Shown piece after piece: positions 51,965 to 61,038 of a stretch of 64,000 nucleotides of DNA. The position numbers and the translations under genes are program-made. Where the stretch lies: positions 1 through 64,000 of the forward strand of contig CAVEPA010000001.1 in the NCBI GenBank assembly GCA_963617485.1, written 5' to 3'. Source of the stretch: UBA1757 sp963617485. Lineage in GTDB: Bacteria > Bacteroidota > Bacteroidia > Bacteroidales > UBA1402. Below the pieces are notes generated by a model, which did no database searches, was not told the origin of the DNA, and saw only the letters and a program-made list of their open reading frames with translations. Numbering within the stretch: position 1 is the first letter of the stretch; the number at the start of each line of letters is the position of its first letter.

Positions 51965-53857
51965 TTAGTATCTGCGTTTTTTAGCCTGTTCGCGGGCCTG
52001 CTGACGCTGCAGCTTCTGGGCCTCTTCCAGACGTTGTTGGAAAGACGACTTCTTGACAGGTTTGTTTTGGTTGAGCACCATTTGCTCCCTTATCTTGTCC
52101 TCGTTGATAAACAGGCGGAACAGGTAGGTCTGGGCAATGGTAAGCAAAGATGAGAAGAAATAGTAGAAGCTAAGACCGGCGGCGTACTGGTTGAACATAA
52201 AGAAGAACATCACCGGCATCAGATACATCATCGCCTTCATGCCGGGCATACTCTGGTCGGTGCCGGCCGAACTGATTTTGGTGCTGAGCATGTTGGTAAG
52301 GGTCATCAGCACACAGAACAGCGAGATATGGTTACCGATAAGGCCGCTGATAATGGGAATATGCGCCTTCCACGAAACGATGGCATCGTAGGTGGAGAGG
52401 TCTTGGCACCAGAGGAAGCTTTCCTGACGCAGCTCAATGGATGCCGGGAAGAACCAGAACATGGCCACCAGCACGGGGAACTGGAGCAACATCGGCAGAC
52501 AGCCGCCCATGGGGTTGATGCCCGTCTTCTTGTAAAGGTCCATGGTGGCCTGCGAACGTTCGGCCGCTTTGCTGTCGCCGGGATACTTGGCGTTGATGGC
52601 ATCGATCTGTGGCTTGAGCAGGCGCGTCTTGGTAGACGACATGAGCGACTTATAAGTAAGCGGGAAGATGATAATCTTGATACAGAGCGTCATAAGCATG
52701 ATAATGATGCCGGCGCTCGAAATAAATTTGCCGAAGAAGCGGAACATAGGCAGAATAAGCCAAGTGCTCACCCAACGGATAATGCTGCCGCCCAGCGGAA
52801 CCAGACGGTCGAGTTGCAGACGGTCGGCCTTGTCGACACCCTTGTCGTAAGACTTCAGAATATCGTACTTGCTGGGACCGAAATAGAAATTGAAATGCGC
52901 TTCGCGGATGCCACGCATATTGAAGGCGGCCTGCGAGCGCATGGTGTAGCTTTTGATGTAGGGCGAGCTTTCCGGCTCAATCTGCGAAGAAAGTTCGTTG
53001 GAGGTAAAACCGTCCTTGTTGATGAACACAGCCGTAAAGAACTGGTCTTTGCAGGACACCCACGACAGACGGCTGCTGATTTCCTTGTGGTCGTTCTTGC
53101 TCTCGCGCAGCTTTTCCACATCGTCTTCGGTGTACTTGTACTGCATCATGGCGTAACGGTTGGCGAACTTGCGGCCGCGTTCCTGAGCGCGCATCTTCAC
53201 ATTCCAATCGATGTCAATGCTGTTGGTACCCATCGAAATCATATTTTCCAGCCCTTGGCCCTTGACATCGAAAGACATCATGTAGTTGTCGGGCTGCAAG
53301 GTGTAGATATAGTCGAGATAGCTGTCTTCGTTCAAAGCCAGACGGAAGACGAATTCTAGCGGGTTGCCCGTTTCAATGCGGGTAAAGTAGACATCGCCCG
53401 TGCGGACCACGCGGCTCTCGTTGGTGACCAAGGTCATGGAGAATTCCGAAGTGGCTTCATCGAAAAGTACCAAAGGCAGGGAATCGCCCGTGACAAAGTC
53501 TTTCAAGCGCACCGACGCAATGCGGCCGCCCTTGCTTGCCATGGTGAGTTCCATCAAATCGTTCTCGAAAGTGTAGTGTTGGTTTTCGCCCTTTACCAGC
53601 GGGGCGTAGGCTCCGTATTGCTTACTCAGCTGTACATCGAGGTCGGCTTGCTGTTCCTGGTTCAGCTGGTGCTGGGCCTGTTGTTCCACGGCCTGACGTA
53701 TCAGGGCTTCCTGGCGGGCCGTCTCGGCCTGTACCATAGCGATGGAATCCTGGCGGCGGGCTTCTTCGATTTGTGCAGCGGTAGGTTTATTGAAAAAATA
53801 GGAGCCTATCAGTATAATGATAATCAGTATAAATCCAATGACAGTCTGTTTGTCCAT
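51965..53857 (-). CDS. yidC: Membrane protein insertase YidC
   Basis: 630-residue inner-membrane insertase of the Oxa1/YidC family. It has an N-terminal anchor helix (TVIGFILIIIILIGSYFF), a large periplasmic domain (about residues 60-350) and the conserved C-terminal helices with LKPQIDAINAKYPGDSK and GINPMGGCLPMLLQFPVLVAMF. The C-terminal tail is rich in basic residues and glutamine. It is the first gene of a long same-strand run through rseC and rnf. Confidence 0.95.
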   Translation of the reverse strand: MDKQTVIGFILIIIILIGSYFFNKPTAAQIEEARRQDSIAMVQAETARQEALIRQAVEQQAQHQLNQEQQADLDVQLSKQYGAYAPLVKGENQHYTFENDLMELTMASKGGRIASVRLKDFVTGDSLPLVLFDEATSEFSMTLVTNESRVVRTGDVYFTRIETGNPLEFVFRLALNEDSYLDYIYTLQPDNYMMSFDVKGQGLENMISMGTNSIDIDWNVKMRAQERGRKFANRYAMMQYKYTEDDVEKLRESKNDHKEISSRLSWVSCKDQFFTAVFINKDGFTSNELSSQIEPESSPYIKSYTMRSQAAFNMRGIREAHFNFYFGPSKYDILKSYDKGVDKADRLQLDRLVPLGGSIIRWVSTWLILPMFRFFGKFISSAGIIIMLMTLCIKIIIFPLTYKSLMSSTKTRLLKPQIDAINAKYPGDSKAAERSQATMDLYKKTGINPMGGCLPMLLQFPVLVAMFWFFPASIELRQESFLWCQDLSTYDAIVSWKAHIPIISGLIGNHISLFCVLMTLTNMLSTKISSAGTDQSMPGMKAMMYLMPVMFFFMFNQYAAGLSFYYFFSSLLTIAQTYLFRLFINEDKIREQMVLNQNKPVKKSSFQQRLEEAQKLQRQQAREQAKKRRY

Positions 53858-53930
53858 GCGTAACGATAATGTGTATTGATAATGTGCTGCGGAGAGCCTC
53901 TAATAATTATTGTTAAATCCTTTTAAGCCG

Positions 53931-53938
53931 CAAAGGTA
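53931..53938 (-). promoter_or_regulatory. -7 element of the yidC promoter
   Basis: On the minus strand TACCTTTG matches TAnnTTTG, 73 nt upstream of the yidC ATG. No clear -33 element was seen. Confidence 0.45.
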
Positions 53939-53963
53939 GGAATATTTTCTTATGAAAATGCAT

Positions 53964-53971
53964 TATATTTG
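53964..53971 (+). promoter_or_regulatory. -7 element for the outer-membrane protein gene at 53994
   Basis: TATATTTG matches TAnnTTTG and ends 22 nt before the ATG at 53994. Confidence 0.5.
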
Positions 53972-53993
53972 CATGAATTTTTGAGGCGAAATC

Positions 53994-55511
53994 ATGCATT
54001 TGAAGAACCTGCTGATACTAAGTTTTTTAAACCTTTTCTTCTACCCTACCGCTCTGGAAGCTGCCATTCCGCACCGGCTCACGCCGGAGCATCATTCCGT
54101 TGCGGAAGCCCCTGCCGACACCCTTAGCCATCTCGATTCGCTTATGCTCGAAGAAAACCGTTACCGTTTTCCCGACACGCTTTATACGCTTGGCCGCGAA
54201 CTGGAAGCCCAAGTTGCCCAAGGCGATTCCATACTGGACGTGCTGTCGCATTACGCGCCCTCTTACCGCGGACCGCGCGAGCCCAGCGACATCCAGCGCT
54301 ACTATGCCCGCTACAACCTGATGAAACATCGCGTCCATCCCGCAGCGGCCAGTTTGCCCAAGAACATCGACAGTGAATATCCGGCCGCCAACCCGCTGTT
54401 TATGCCACCCGTTTTCGATGCCTATCGCGACGATATGAAACTGCAAAGGCCCGCTGTGTTCGGTCACGGTCAAGAAGCCAACGCGCCCCATTCCGATGCT
54501 GAACAATACATACAGGACCTGCGCCACGATGTAATACATCAAGTGGAACGCGAGCATTTCAGTTGTTTCCGCTACAGCACCGCCGACATCCCCCGTTACG
54601 AACGCATCGAGGTGATGTTGGAAGCCAAACGGCCCATGCACATCGACAATGCGCCCCAACTGGAGTTCCAGCCTATGCGTGGCGAAGTGAAGTCCATCAA
54701 GCCCAAATACACCTATTGGGACATTCGCGGCCGCATCAGCGCCCAAATGACGCAAACCTACATCTCGGAAAACTGGTCGAGCGGCGGACAGAGCAATATG
54801 TCGGGCCTATACTCCTTTTACTGGAGGGCCAACTACAACGACAAGAAGAATATCCAGTTCGACAACTTCATCGACTGGAAAATAGGCCTCAACACCAACA
54901 GTGCCGATACCATACGCGGCTACAGCATCAGCAACGACCAGCTGCAACTGTCGTCGAAACTGGGCGTGAAAGCCGTGAACAACTGGTACTACTCCATGCA
55001 GGCTGAGTTTATCACCCAGACACTCACCAACTACAAGACCAACGCCTCCTCGCCCAGCAGCGCCCTGTTCTCGCCCGCCAAACTCTTCGTCTCGCTGGGT
55101 ATGGACTTCAAAACCAAAAGCAAAGACAAGAAGCACAGCATTTCCGTGCTGATGACACCTTTCACCTATCGTATGAACTTCCTGCGCGACACGCTGCATT
55201 TCAACCCATCCAAGTACGGCATAGAAAAAGGCAAGCGCGTGGGTCACGAATTCGGTTTTAAACTTACGGCCAACTACGACTGGAAAATCAGCGAAGACAT
55301 TTCTTGGAACTCGTACTATTACTACTATTCCGACTTCAGCTACATCGATTCGGAATGGAAGAACACGCTCAACTTCCGCGTGAACCAGTACCTGACCACC
55401 CAACTCTTTATCCACACCAAGCTGAACGACCGCGAGTTCAAGCGCGGCGAGGGCAAACACCTTCTCCAGCTAAAAGAATTCCTCAGCTTCGGCGTTATCT
55501 ACTATTGGTAA
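53994..55511 (+). CDS. DUF3078-like outer-membrane beta-barrel protein
   Basis: 505 residues with a signal peptide (to about residue 23) and a predicted beta-barrel C-terminal half. YTYWDIRGRISAQMTQTYISE, then NWSSGGQSNMSGLYSF, is typical of the DUF3078 family, and alternating aromatic strands continue to the terminal FGVIYYW, which fits a barrel-assembly signal. Residues about 30-230 form a variable, probably periplasmic or surface region. Function unknown. It is divergent from yidC and followed directly by a repeat terminator. Confidence 0.75.
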   Translation: MHLKNLLILSFLNLFFYPTALEAAIPHRLTPEHHSVAEAPADTLSHLDSLMLEENRYRFPDTLYTLGRELEAQVAQGDSILDVLSHYAPSYRGPREPSDIQRYYARYNLMKHRVHPAAASLPKNIDSEYPAANPLFMPPVFDAYRDDMKLQRPAVFGHGQEANAPHSDAEQYIQDLRHDVIHQVEREHFSCFRYSTADIPRYERIEVMLEAKRPMHIDNAPQLEFQPMRGEVKSIKPKYTYWDIRGRISAQMTQTYISENWSSGGQSNMSGLYSFYWRANYNDKKNIQFDNFIDWKIGLNTNSADTIRGYSISNDQLQLSSKLGVKAVNNWYYSMQAEFITQTLTNYKTNASSPSSALFSPAKLFVSLGMDFKTKSKDKKHSISVLMTPFTYRMNFLRDTLHFNPSKYGIEKGKRVGHEFGFKLTANYDWKISEDISWNSYYYYYSDFSYIDSEWKNTLNFRVNQYLTTQLFIHTKLNDREFKRGEGKHLLQLKEFLSFGVIYYW

Positions 55512-55513
55512 AT

Positions 55514-55559
55514 GAAAAAGAGCCGCCCCTAAATGGAGTGGCTCTTTGTTATGACGGCC
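55514..55559. terminator. 46-bp terminator-like repeat, left copy
   Basis: Contains AAAGAGCC (55517-55524) and GGCTCTTT (55540-55547) as a hairpin with flanking A and T runs. It lies between two convergent stops. An exact inverted copy is at 59150-59195. Confidence 0.8.
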
Positions 55560-55571
55560 TGTGCCTCAAAT

Positions 55572-57215
55572 TCATTTAGCCTTGGATTCGAGTTGCAGGG
55601 TCTTGGTAGGCTGGTCGCAAACTTCGGTGGGACCCCAATACTGGATAGGACCGGGATAAACGTAATCCGTCTGCTTGGCCCATTCGTCGCGGCGGGCGGC
55701 AAAATACTTGAAGGGAGCACCGTCGAGCTCTACAAGAGCCTTGCGGATAACGGGTTTCATCTTTCCGTTGCGCTTTTCCATGTTCATCATCATGGTGATG
55801 GGCACACCGCCTGCAATCCACTCGGCAGCGGGAGCCGTAGTGTTCTTTACCACCGACATATAACCGGTCTTGCCATTGGCGATAAGGCAGGAAGCGTTGT
55901 AACCGAGCGAATAACAGTAGTCTGCATCGTAGTTGGAAGGAGCGGCACAACGACCTTCGTAACCGAAGAAATGATGTTGGGTACCGAACTTGCCCACGTA
56001 CTTGCCTTCCTTTTTCCACTGTTCAAGCTTGGCAGCCACCATGGTGGAGAGCAGCTTTTCCGTCTCGATAAGCGAAACCTGCACGTTGCCGTGGGGGTCG
56101 CGGTCGAGAGCCAACTGACGTGCTACGCTGGTAGGCAGCGAGTTGAACACGGCCAGGTTCTCTGGGGATATCTGATTCTTGACAAAGTCGATTTGTTCGC
56201 TGCGGCCAAGGTTTTGGGCTTCGGGCGTAGCCAGCACATCGTTGAGTTGGGCGATAAGCTTCTTGATGGCTGGGATGAATTCGATAAGACCTTCGGGGAT
56301 AAGCACCGTACCGAAGTTGTTGCCTTCGGCAGCACGGTCGGCAACGGCCTGGGCGATGTAAGTCACCACATCGTCGAGCGACATTTCCTTGGCTTCCACT
56401 TCCTCGCTGATAAGGCAGATATTGGGCTGGCACTGCAAGGCGCATTCCAAGGCGATATGCGAGGCCGAGCGGCCCATCAGCTTGATGAAATGCCAGTATT
56501 TGCGGGCGGAGTTGCAGTCGCGCTGGATATTGCCGATAAGTTCCGAGTAGGTTTTGCAAGCCGTATCGAAACCGAACGATGTCTCAATCTGCTCGTTCTT
56601 CAGGTCGCCGTCGATGGTCTTGGGGCAACCGATAACCTGCACGCCATAGTTCTTGGCGGCGTAGTATTCGGCCAGCACGCAAGCGTTGGTGTTGGAGTCG
56701 TCGCCGCCGATGATGACCAAGGCCTTGATATTGAGTTCGCGCAAGATTTGGATACCTTTTTCGAACTGGTCAACTTCTTCGAGCTTGGTACGGCCCGAAC
56801 CGATAATGTCGAAACCGCCGGTATTGCGGTATTCATCGATGATGTCGGCCGTCAGTTCCATATACTTGTGGTCTACCAGACCGCCGGGGCCCAGAATGAA
56901 TCCGTACAGACGCGATGCCGGGTTGATGTTCTTGATTCCGTCGAAAAGGCCGGCAATGACATTGTGTCCGCCAGGGGCCTGACCACCCGAAAGGATGACA
57001 CCCACGTTGATGGCTTCATGGTTTTGCGGCTTGTCAGAAGGTTCGAAAGTGATGTAGGGTTGGCCGTAGGTATTGGGGAACAGCGCCTTGATGGCTTCCT
57101 GATCGGCTACGGACTGGGTGGGTTTTCCTTCTTTCACTTGCACGGGGCCGGTCAATGCGGTAGGCATCTTGGGTTTGTAGGCCGCACGCGCAATTTGCAA
57201 TGCACTCTTACTCAT
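55572..57215 (-). CDS. pfp: Diphosphate-fructose-6-phosphate 1-phosphotransferase (PPi-PFK)
   Basis: Reversible glycolytic enzyme using pyrophosphate instead of ATP, 547 residues, the long form found in Bacteroidetes and plants. Motifs are ILSGGQAPGGHNVIAG, GPGGLVDHKYMELT, IIGGDDSNTNACVLAEYY and PKTIDGDLKN; the lysine in PKTID marks PPi use. LMGRSASHIALECAL follows. Divergent from the NifU-like gene, with no strong promoter motif seen on this strand (GACTTTTG at 57264-57271 is one mismatch off). Confidence 0.94.
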   Translation of the reverse strand: MSKSALQIARAAYKPKMPTALTGPVQVKEGKPTQSVADQEAIKALFPNTYGQPYITFEPSDKPQNHEAINVGVILSGGQAPGGHNVIAGLFDGIKNINPASRLYGFILGPGGLVDHKYMELTADIIDEYRNTGGFDIIGSGRTKLEEVDQFEKGIQILRELNIKALVIIGGDDSNTNACVLAEYYAAKNYGVQVIGCPKTIDGDLKNEQIETSFGFDTACKTYSELIGNIQRDCNSARKYWHFIKLMGRSASHIALECALQCQPNICLISEEVEAKEMSLDDVVTYIAQAVADRAAEGNNFGTVLIPEGLIEFIPAIKKLIAQLNDVLATPEAQNLGRSEQIDFVKNQISPENLAVFNSLPTSVARQLALDRDPHGNVQVSLIETEKLLSTMVAAKLEQWKKEGKYVGKFGTQHHFFGYEGRCAAPSNYDADYCYSLGYNASCLIANGKTGYMSVVKNTTAPAAEWIAGGVPITMMMNMEKRNGKMKPVIRKALVELDGAPFKYFAARRDEWAKQTDYVYPGPIQYWGPTEVCDQPTKTLQLESKAK

Positions 57216-57316
57216 AGTTTTATATTGATAATTAACAATTTTTCCCTAAGCTATAAAGACCTGCAAAAGTCTGCTTTTTTTTCTTTTTCCACAAGGGCAA
57301 GATGAGATATTTTTCC

Positions 57317-57348
57317 ATTGTCAGATTCAAAACAGTTTTCTACTTTTG
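57317..57348 (+). promoter_or_regulatory. Promoter of the NifU-like/GGGtGRT pair
   Basis: ATTG (57317-57320) and TACTTTTG (57341-57348) with a 20-nt spacer match the Bacteroidetes -33 and -7 elements, 30 nt before the ATG at 57379. Confidence 0.6.
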
Positions 57349-57378
57349 TGGCAAATTTCCCATTAAATTTTGACTACA

Positions 57379-58080
57379 ATGGTTTACACACATGAAGTGC
57401 AACAGATGTGTTGCGTACAAAAGGGTCCTAACCACGGTCCCGCGCCCATTCCCGAAGAGGGCAAATGGGTAAGATCCAAAGAAATCAAAGACATCTCCGG
57501 CCTTACCCACGGTATCGGCTGGTGCGCTCCCCAACAGGGCGCCTGCAAGCTTACCCTGAACGTGAAGGACGGTATTATCCAAGAAGCCTTGGTGGAAACC
57601 ATCGGTTGCTCGGGTATGACCCACTCGGCTGCCATGGCCGCTGAAATCCTGCCCGGCAAAACCATCCTCGAAGCCCTGAATACCGACCTTGTATGCGACG
57701 CCATCAACACTGCCATGCGCGAACTGTTCCTGCAAATCGTTTACGGCCGCACGCAGTCTGCTTTCTCCGAAGGCGGTCTGGCTATCGGTGCCGGTCTGGA
57801 AGACCTTGGCAAGGGCCTGCGTAGTCAGGTTGGTACCCTCTACGGCACTTTGGCCAAGGGTCCCCGTTATCTGGAAATGGCCGAAGGCTATATCAAGAAC
57901 GTCTTCCTCGACAAGGACGACCAGATTTGCGGTTATGAATTCGTCCACATGGGCAAGTTCATGGAAGAAGTAAAGAAGGGCACCGATGCCAACGAAGCCC
58001 TCAAGAAAGTTACCGGTACCTACGGCCGCGTTACCCCCGAAGCCGGTGCCGTGAAGAAAATTGATCCACGTCAAGCTTAA
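57379..58080 (+). CDS. NifU/IscU-like iron-sulfur scaffold protein
   Basis: 233-residue protein with an IscU/NifU-N-like core: GWCAPQQGACKLTLNVKDG, ETIGCSGMTHSAAMAAEIL and the later VCDAINTAMRELFLQIVYG. Conserved cysteines sit where IscU binds its cluster, but their spacing differs from classic IscU, and the protein has an unusual N-terminal CCVQKGPNHGP segment. The ATG at 57379 is preferred over a TTG at 57370. It is followed after 16 bp by the GGGtGRT gene, its constant neighbour in many anaerobes, so the pair probably works together on an unknown metal or redox process. Confidence 0.83.
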   Translation: MVYTHEVQQMCCVQKGPNHGPAPIPEEGKWVRSKEIKDISGLTHGIGWCAPQQGACKLTLNVKDGIIQEALVETIGCSGMTHSAAMAAEILPGKTILEALNTDLVCDAINTAMRELFLQIVYGRTQSAFSEGGLAIGAGLEDLGKGLRSQVGTLYGTLAKGPRYLEMAEGYIKNVFLDKDDQICGYEFVHMGKFMEEVKKGTDANEALKKVTGTYGRVTPEAGAVKKIDPRQA

Positions 58081-58096
58081 TAAGGAGGATACAACT

Positions 58097-59107
58097 ATGA
58101 TTAGAGAAGTGAAATTCGAAAGCCAAGACCGTCGTATGAAGCAGATTCTTGCTGCTTTGAACGCCAACGGCATCAAAGACATCGAAGAGGCCAACGCCAT
58201 TTGCGATGCCTACGGTATCGACCCTTACAAAACTTGTGAAGAAACCCAGCCCATCTGCTTCGAAAACGCCAAGTGGGCTTATGTAGTAGGTGCCGCCATC
58301 GCCCTGAAGAAGGGTTGCAAGAATGCCGCCGACGCTGCCGAAGCCATCGGCGAAGGCTTGCAGAGCTTCTGCATTCCCGGTTCTGTTGCCGACGACCGCA
58401 AGGTTGGCTTGGGCCACGGCAATTTGGCCGCCCGTCTGCTACGCGAAGAAACCGAGTGTTTCGCCTTCCTGGCCGGTCACGAATCTTTCGCTGCCGCCGA
58501 AGGTGCCATCAAGATTGCCGCCAAGGCCGACAAGGTGCGCAAGCAGCCCCTGCGCGTCATTCTGAACGGTTTGGGCAAGGATGCCGCCCAGATTATCAGC
58601 CGCATCAACGGTTTTACCTATGTTCAGACCGAGTTCGACTACTTCACCGGCGAGTTGAAAGAGGTTAGACGTATTGCCTACAGCGATGGTCCTCGTGCCA
58701 AGGTGAACTGCTATGGTGCCGACGATGTTCGCGAAGGTGTTGCCATCATGTGGAAGGAAAACGTTGATGTTTCCATCACGGGTAACTCTACCAACCCCAC
58801 CCGTTTCCAGCACCCTGTTGCAGGTACTTACAAAAAGGAAAGACTGGAAGCCGGCAAGAAATATTTCTCGGTAGCCTCCGGTGGTGGTACGGGCCGTACC
58901 CTGCATCCCGACAACATGGCCGCAGGTCCTGCTTCTTACGGTATGACCGACACTATGGGACGTATGCACTCCGATGCCCAATTCGCAGGTTCGTCTTCGG
59001 TTCCCGCCCATGTTGAAATGATGGGCTTTCTGGGTATCGGCAACAACCCCATGGTAGGTTGCTCGGTAGCCGTTGCCGTAGACGTTGCCACTGCCTTGAG
59101 CAAATAA
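58097..59107 (+). CDS. GGGtGRT family protein, function unknown
   Basis: 336-residue member of the family named from its motif, seen here as VASGGGTGRTLHPDNM, followed by GPASYGMTDTMGRMHSD and GSSSVPAHVEMMG. An N-terminal half with conserved cysteines (GIDPYKTCEETQPICFENAK, AALKKGCKNA) could bind metal. No enzymatic activity is established that I know of. The start at 58097 is supported by an unusually strong Shine-Dalgarno (AGGAGG at 58083-58088). Operon partner of the NifU-like gene; a repeat terminator follows. Confidence 0.88.
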   Translation: MIREVKFESQDRRMKQILAALNANGIKDIEEANAICDAYGIDPYKTCEETQPICFENAKWAYVVGAAIALKKGCKNAADAAEAIGEGLQSFCIPGSVADDRKVGLGHGNLAARLLREETECFAFLAGHESFAAAEGAIKIAAKADKVRKQPLRVILNGLGKDAAQIISRINGFTYVQTEFDYFTGELKEVRRIAYSDGPRAKVNCYGADDVREGVAIMWKENVDVSITGNSTNPTRFQHPVAGTYKKERLEAGKKYFSVASGGGTGRTLHPDNMAAGPASYGMTDTMGRMHSDAQFAGSSSVPAHVEMMGFLGIGNNPMVGCSVAVAVDVATALSK

Positions 59108-59149
59108 TTTTGAGCGAATGATTCTGGGGCCTCGAGGTCATCATAACGG

Positions 59150-59195
59150 GGCCGTCATAACAAAGAGCCACTCCATTTAGGGGCGGCTCTTTTTC
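59150..59195. terminator. 46-bp terminator-like repeat, right copy
   Basis: Inverted exact copy of 55514-55559, with hairpin arms 59162-59169 and 59185-59192 followed by a T run. It terminates the GGGtGRT transcript. Confidence 0.8.
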
Positions 59196-59319
59196 TCGAA
59201 GGTCGAGAGCGAATTAAAGAATTCTGAGCCTCATTTTAGCAATTTTTAAACTTGATTATCCGCAGATAAAAAACGAAATTTGCGGCTTAAAACTATTTCT
59301 AATACATCAACGCGTTTCT

Positions 59320-60636
59320 ATGGAACCTATTGTAGATTTGCCATTGTGGAGTCTGATTCCCTTTGTGCTTATGCTGCTGACCATCGCCATCGCACCGCTT
59401 TTCGCCGATGCATGGTGGGGCAAGAACATCAACAAGCTTTACGTATCGCTCATTTTGGGCATTCCCACCGCCATTTACCTTATTTGTGTGGGTCTGGGCG
59501 TGAATTTGGAACACCAGATACTGTACGATTACCTGCCTTTTATCATTTTGCTGGCCTCGCTTTTTGTGGTAACGGGCGGCATTCACATGCAAGGCAACCT
59601 CTATGCACGGCCTTCGACCAACACGGCCATTCTGGCCATCGGTTATGTGCTGGCTTCGCTTACCGGTACCACGGGTGCGGCCATGCTACTTATCCGTCCG
59701 CTGCTCACCACCAATAAAGAAAGAAAATACACCACCCACACGGTATTGTTCTTTATCGCGGCCGTAGCCAACTGCGGCGGTCTGCTTACCCCGCTGGGCG
59801 ATCCCCCACTTTTCCTGCTGTTCCTGCGCGGCGCAAGCTTCACCTGGTTTTTGAAACTCTTCCCCGCATGGCTGCTGGTGGGCGTTCTGCTGCTTACCAC
59901 CTACTACATTCTCGACAGCTATTGGTTCAAGCGCGAAAGCTTTACCCGTCTGAAGTCGGATGCCAGAAGCCAAGAGCCTATCCGTATCAAGGGAGATGTC
60001 AACTTTTTGTTCCTCTTCCTTATCATCTTGACGGTTGCCTTTGTCAACGCGGGTTATATCCCTGCCATGGGCGAAGAAGACGCTCCTATTTTGGTGAAAT
60101 ATCTGCGTGAAATCGCCCTTTGCGTCATCATTGTCTTGTCACTGATGTTTACCCATCGTCAAGTGCGTGTCGACAACAACTTTACCTGGAATCCCATTAT
60201 TGAGGTGGCCGTGGTTTTCCTGGGCATTTTCATCACCATGACACCCGCCATGCTTTACCTCAAGGGACATGCCGCAAGTTTGGGATTGACAGAGCCTTGG
60301 CAGTTCTTCTATTCCGCCGGTATGCTCAGCTCGGTACTCGACAACGCCCCGACGGCCCTTGCCTTCCATGGTGTGGCAAGCGGTCTGGTGGCCAGCGGTG
60401 CTGCAGCCGCCGAAGTGGCCGGTATTCCCGAAATTCTGCTCAAAGCCATCGCCTTGGGTTCGGTGATGTTCGGTGCCATGACCTATATTGGCAACGGCCC
60501 CAACTTTATGGTAAAGGCCATTGCTGAAGAAAGCGGTTTCCGTATGCCCAGCTTCTTCGGTTACATCTGGAAATTCTCGCTCAGAGTATTGCTGCCTATC
60601 TATGTACTTGTACAACTGATATTCTTCTTCTTTTAA
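59320..60636 (+). CDS. Sodium:proton antiporter, NhaD/ArsB-CitMHS superfamily
   Basis: 438-residue polytopic membrane protein with about 11-12 helices. LTGTTGAAMLLIRPLL and AAVANCGGLLTPLGDPPLFLLFLRG are the duplicated re-entrant signatures of the ion transporter superfamily, and SSVLDNAPTALAFHG and MFGAMTYIGNGPNFMVKAI are the second-repeat equivalents. This pattern fits Bacteroidetes proteins annotated as NhaD-like Na+/H+ antiporters. The gene is 9 bp upstream of rhaM. An imperfect -7-like GAAATTTG lies about 45 nt before the ATG. Confidence 0.83.
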   Translation: MEPIVDLPLWSLIPFVLMLLTIAIAPLFADAWWGKNINKLYVSLILGIPTAIYLICVGLGVNLEHQILYDYLPFIILLASLFVVTGGIHMQGNLYARPSTNTAILAIGYVLASLTGTTGAAMLLIRPLLTTNKERKYTTHTVLFFIAAVANCGGLLTPLGDPPLFLLFLRGASFTWFLKLFPAWLLVGVLLLTTYYILDSYWFKRESFTRLKSDARSQEPIRIKGDVNFLFLFLIILTVAFVNAGYIPAMGEEDAPILVKYLREIALCVIIVLSLMFTHRQVRVDNNFTWNPIIEVAVVFLGIFITMTPAMLYLKGHAASLGLTEPWQFFYSAGMLSSVLDNAPTALAFHGVASGLVASGAAAAEVAGIPEILLKAIALGSVMFGAMTYIGNGPNFMVKAIAEESGFRMPSFFGYIWKFSLRVLLPIYVLVQLIFFFF

Positions 60637-60645
60637 TTTTGAACG

Positions 60646-61038
60646 ATGAGTGAAATTGCATCTATGGGCTATCGGGTACAAGAGTACCACGGCCCGGTAA
60701 AAAGATATTGCCAGACGATGGATCTGAAAGACGATCCCGAACTGATTAAGGAATACATCAAGCGCCACAGCGAGGCTTTTGCCTGGCCCGAGATTCGCGA
60801 AGGCATCCGTCAGGTGGGCATTCTGGAGATGGAGATTTACATCCTTGGCAACCGCTTGTTTATGATAGTGGAAACCCCGCTCGACTTCGATTGGGATAGT
60901 GCTATGGCCAAGCTGGCCACTTTGCCCCGTCAGGCTGAATGGGAAGACTATATGGCCAATTTTCAAGATACGCAACCCGGCCTTTCTTCTGCCGAGAAGT
61001 GGCAGCTGATGGACCGTATGTTCTATCTGTACAAATGA
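60646..61038 (+). CDS. rhaM: L-rhamnose mutarotase family protein
   Basis: 130-residue ferredoxin-like fold protein that interconverts sugar anomers. Visible blocks are RYCQTMDLKDDPELIKEYIKRH, GIRQVGILEMEIYILGNRLFM and the C-terminal WQLMDRMFYLYK. Typical members have a slightly shorter N-terminus; MSEIASMGYRVQEYHGPVK here is an extension. Rhamnose is a main component of rhamnogalacturonan, consistent with the PL11 and PL1 genes, but no other rhamnose catabolic gene is adjacent. The stop overlaps the next start by ATGA. Confidence 0.87.
   Translation: MSEIASMGYRVQEYHGPVKRYCQTMDLKDDPELIKEYIKRHSEAFAWPEIREGIRQVGILEMEIYILGNRLFMIVETPLDFDWDSAMAKLATLPRQAEWEDYMANFQDTQPGLSSAEKWQLMDRMFYLYK

Noticed and set aside
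55514..59195. A composite mobile element bounded by the 46-bp repeats
   Set aside because: The enclosed genes are core metabolic or widely conserved, there is no recombinase, and each repeat is placed and shaped as a terminator.
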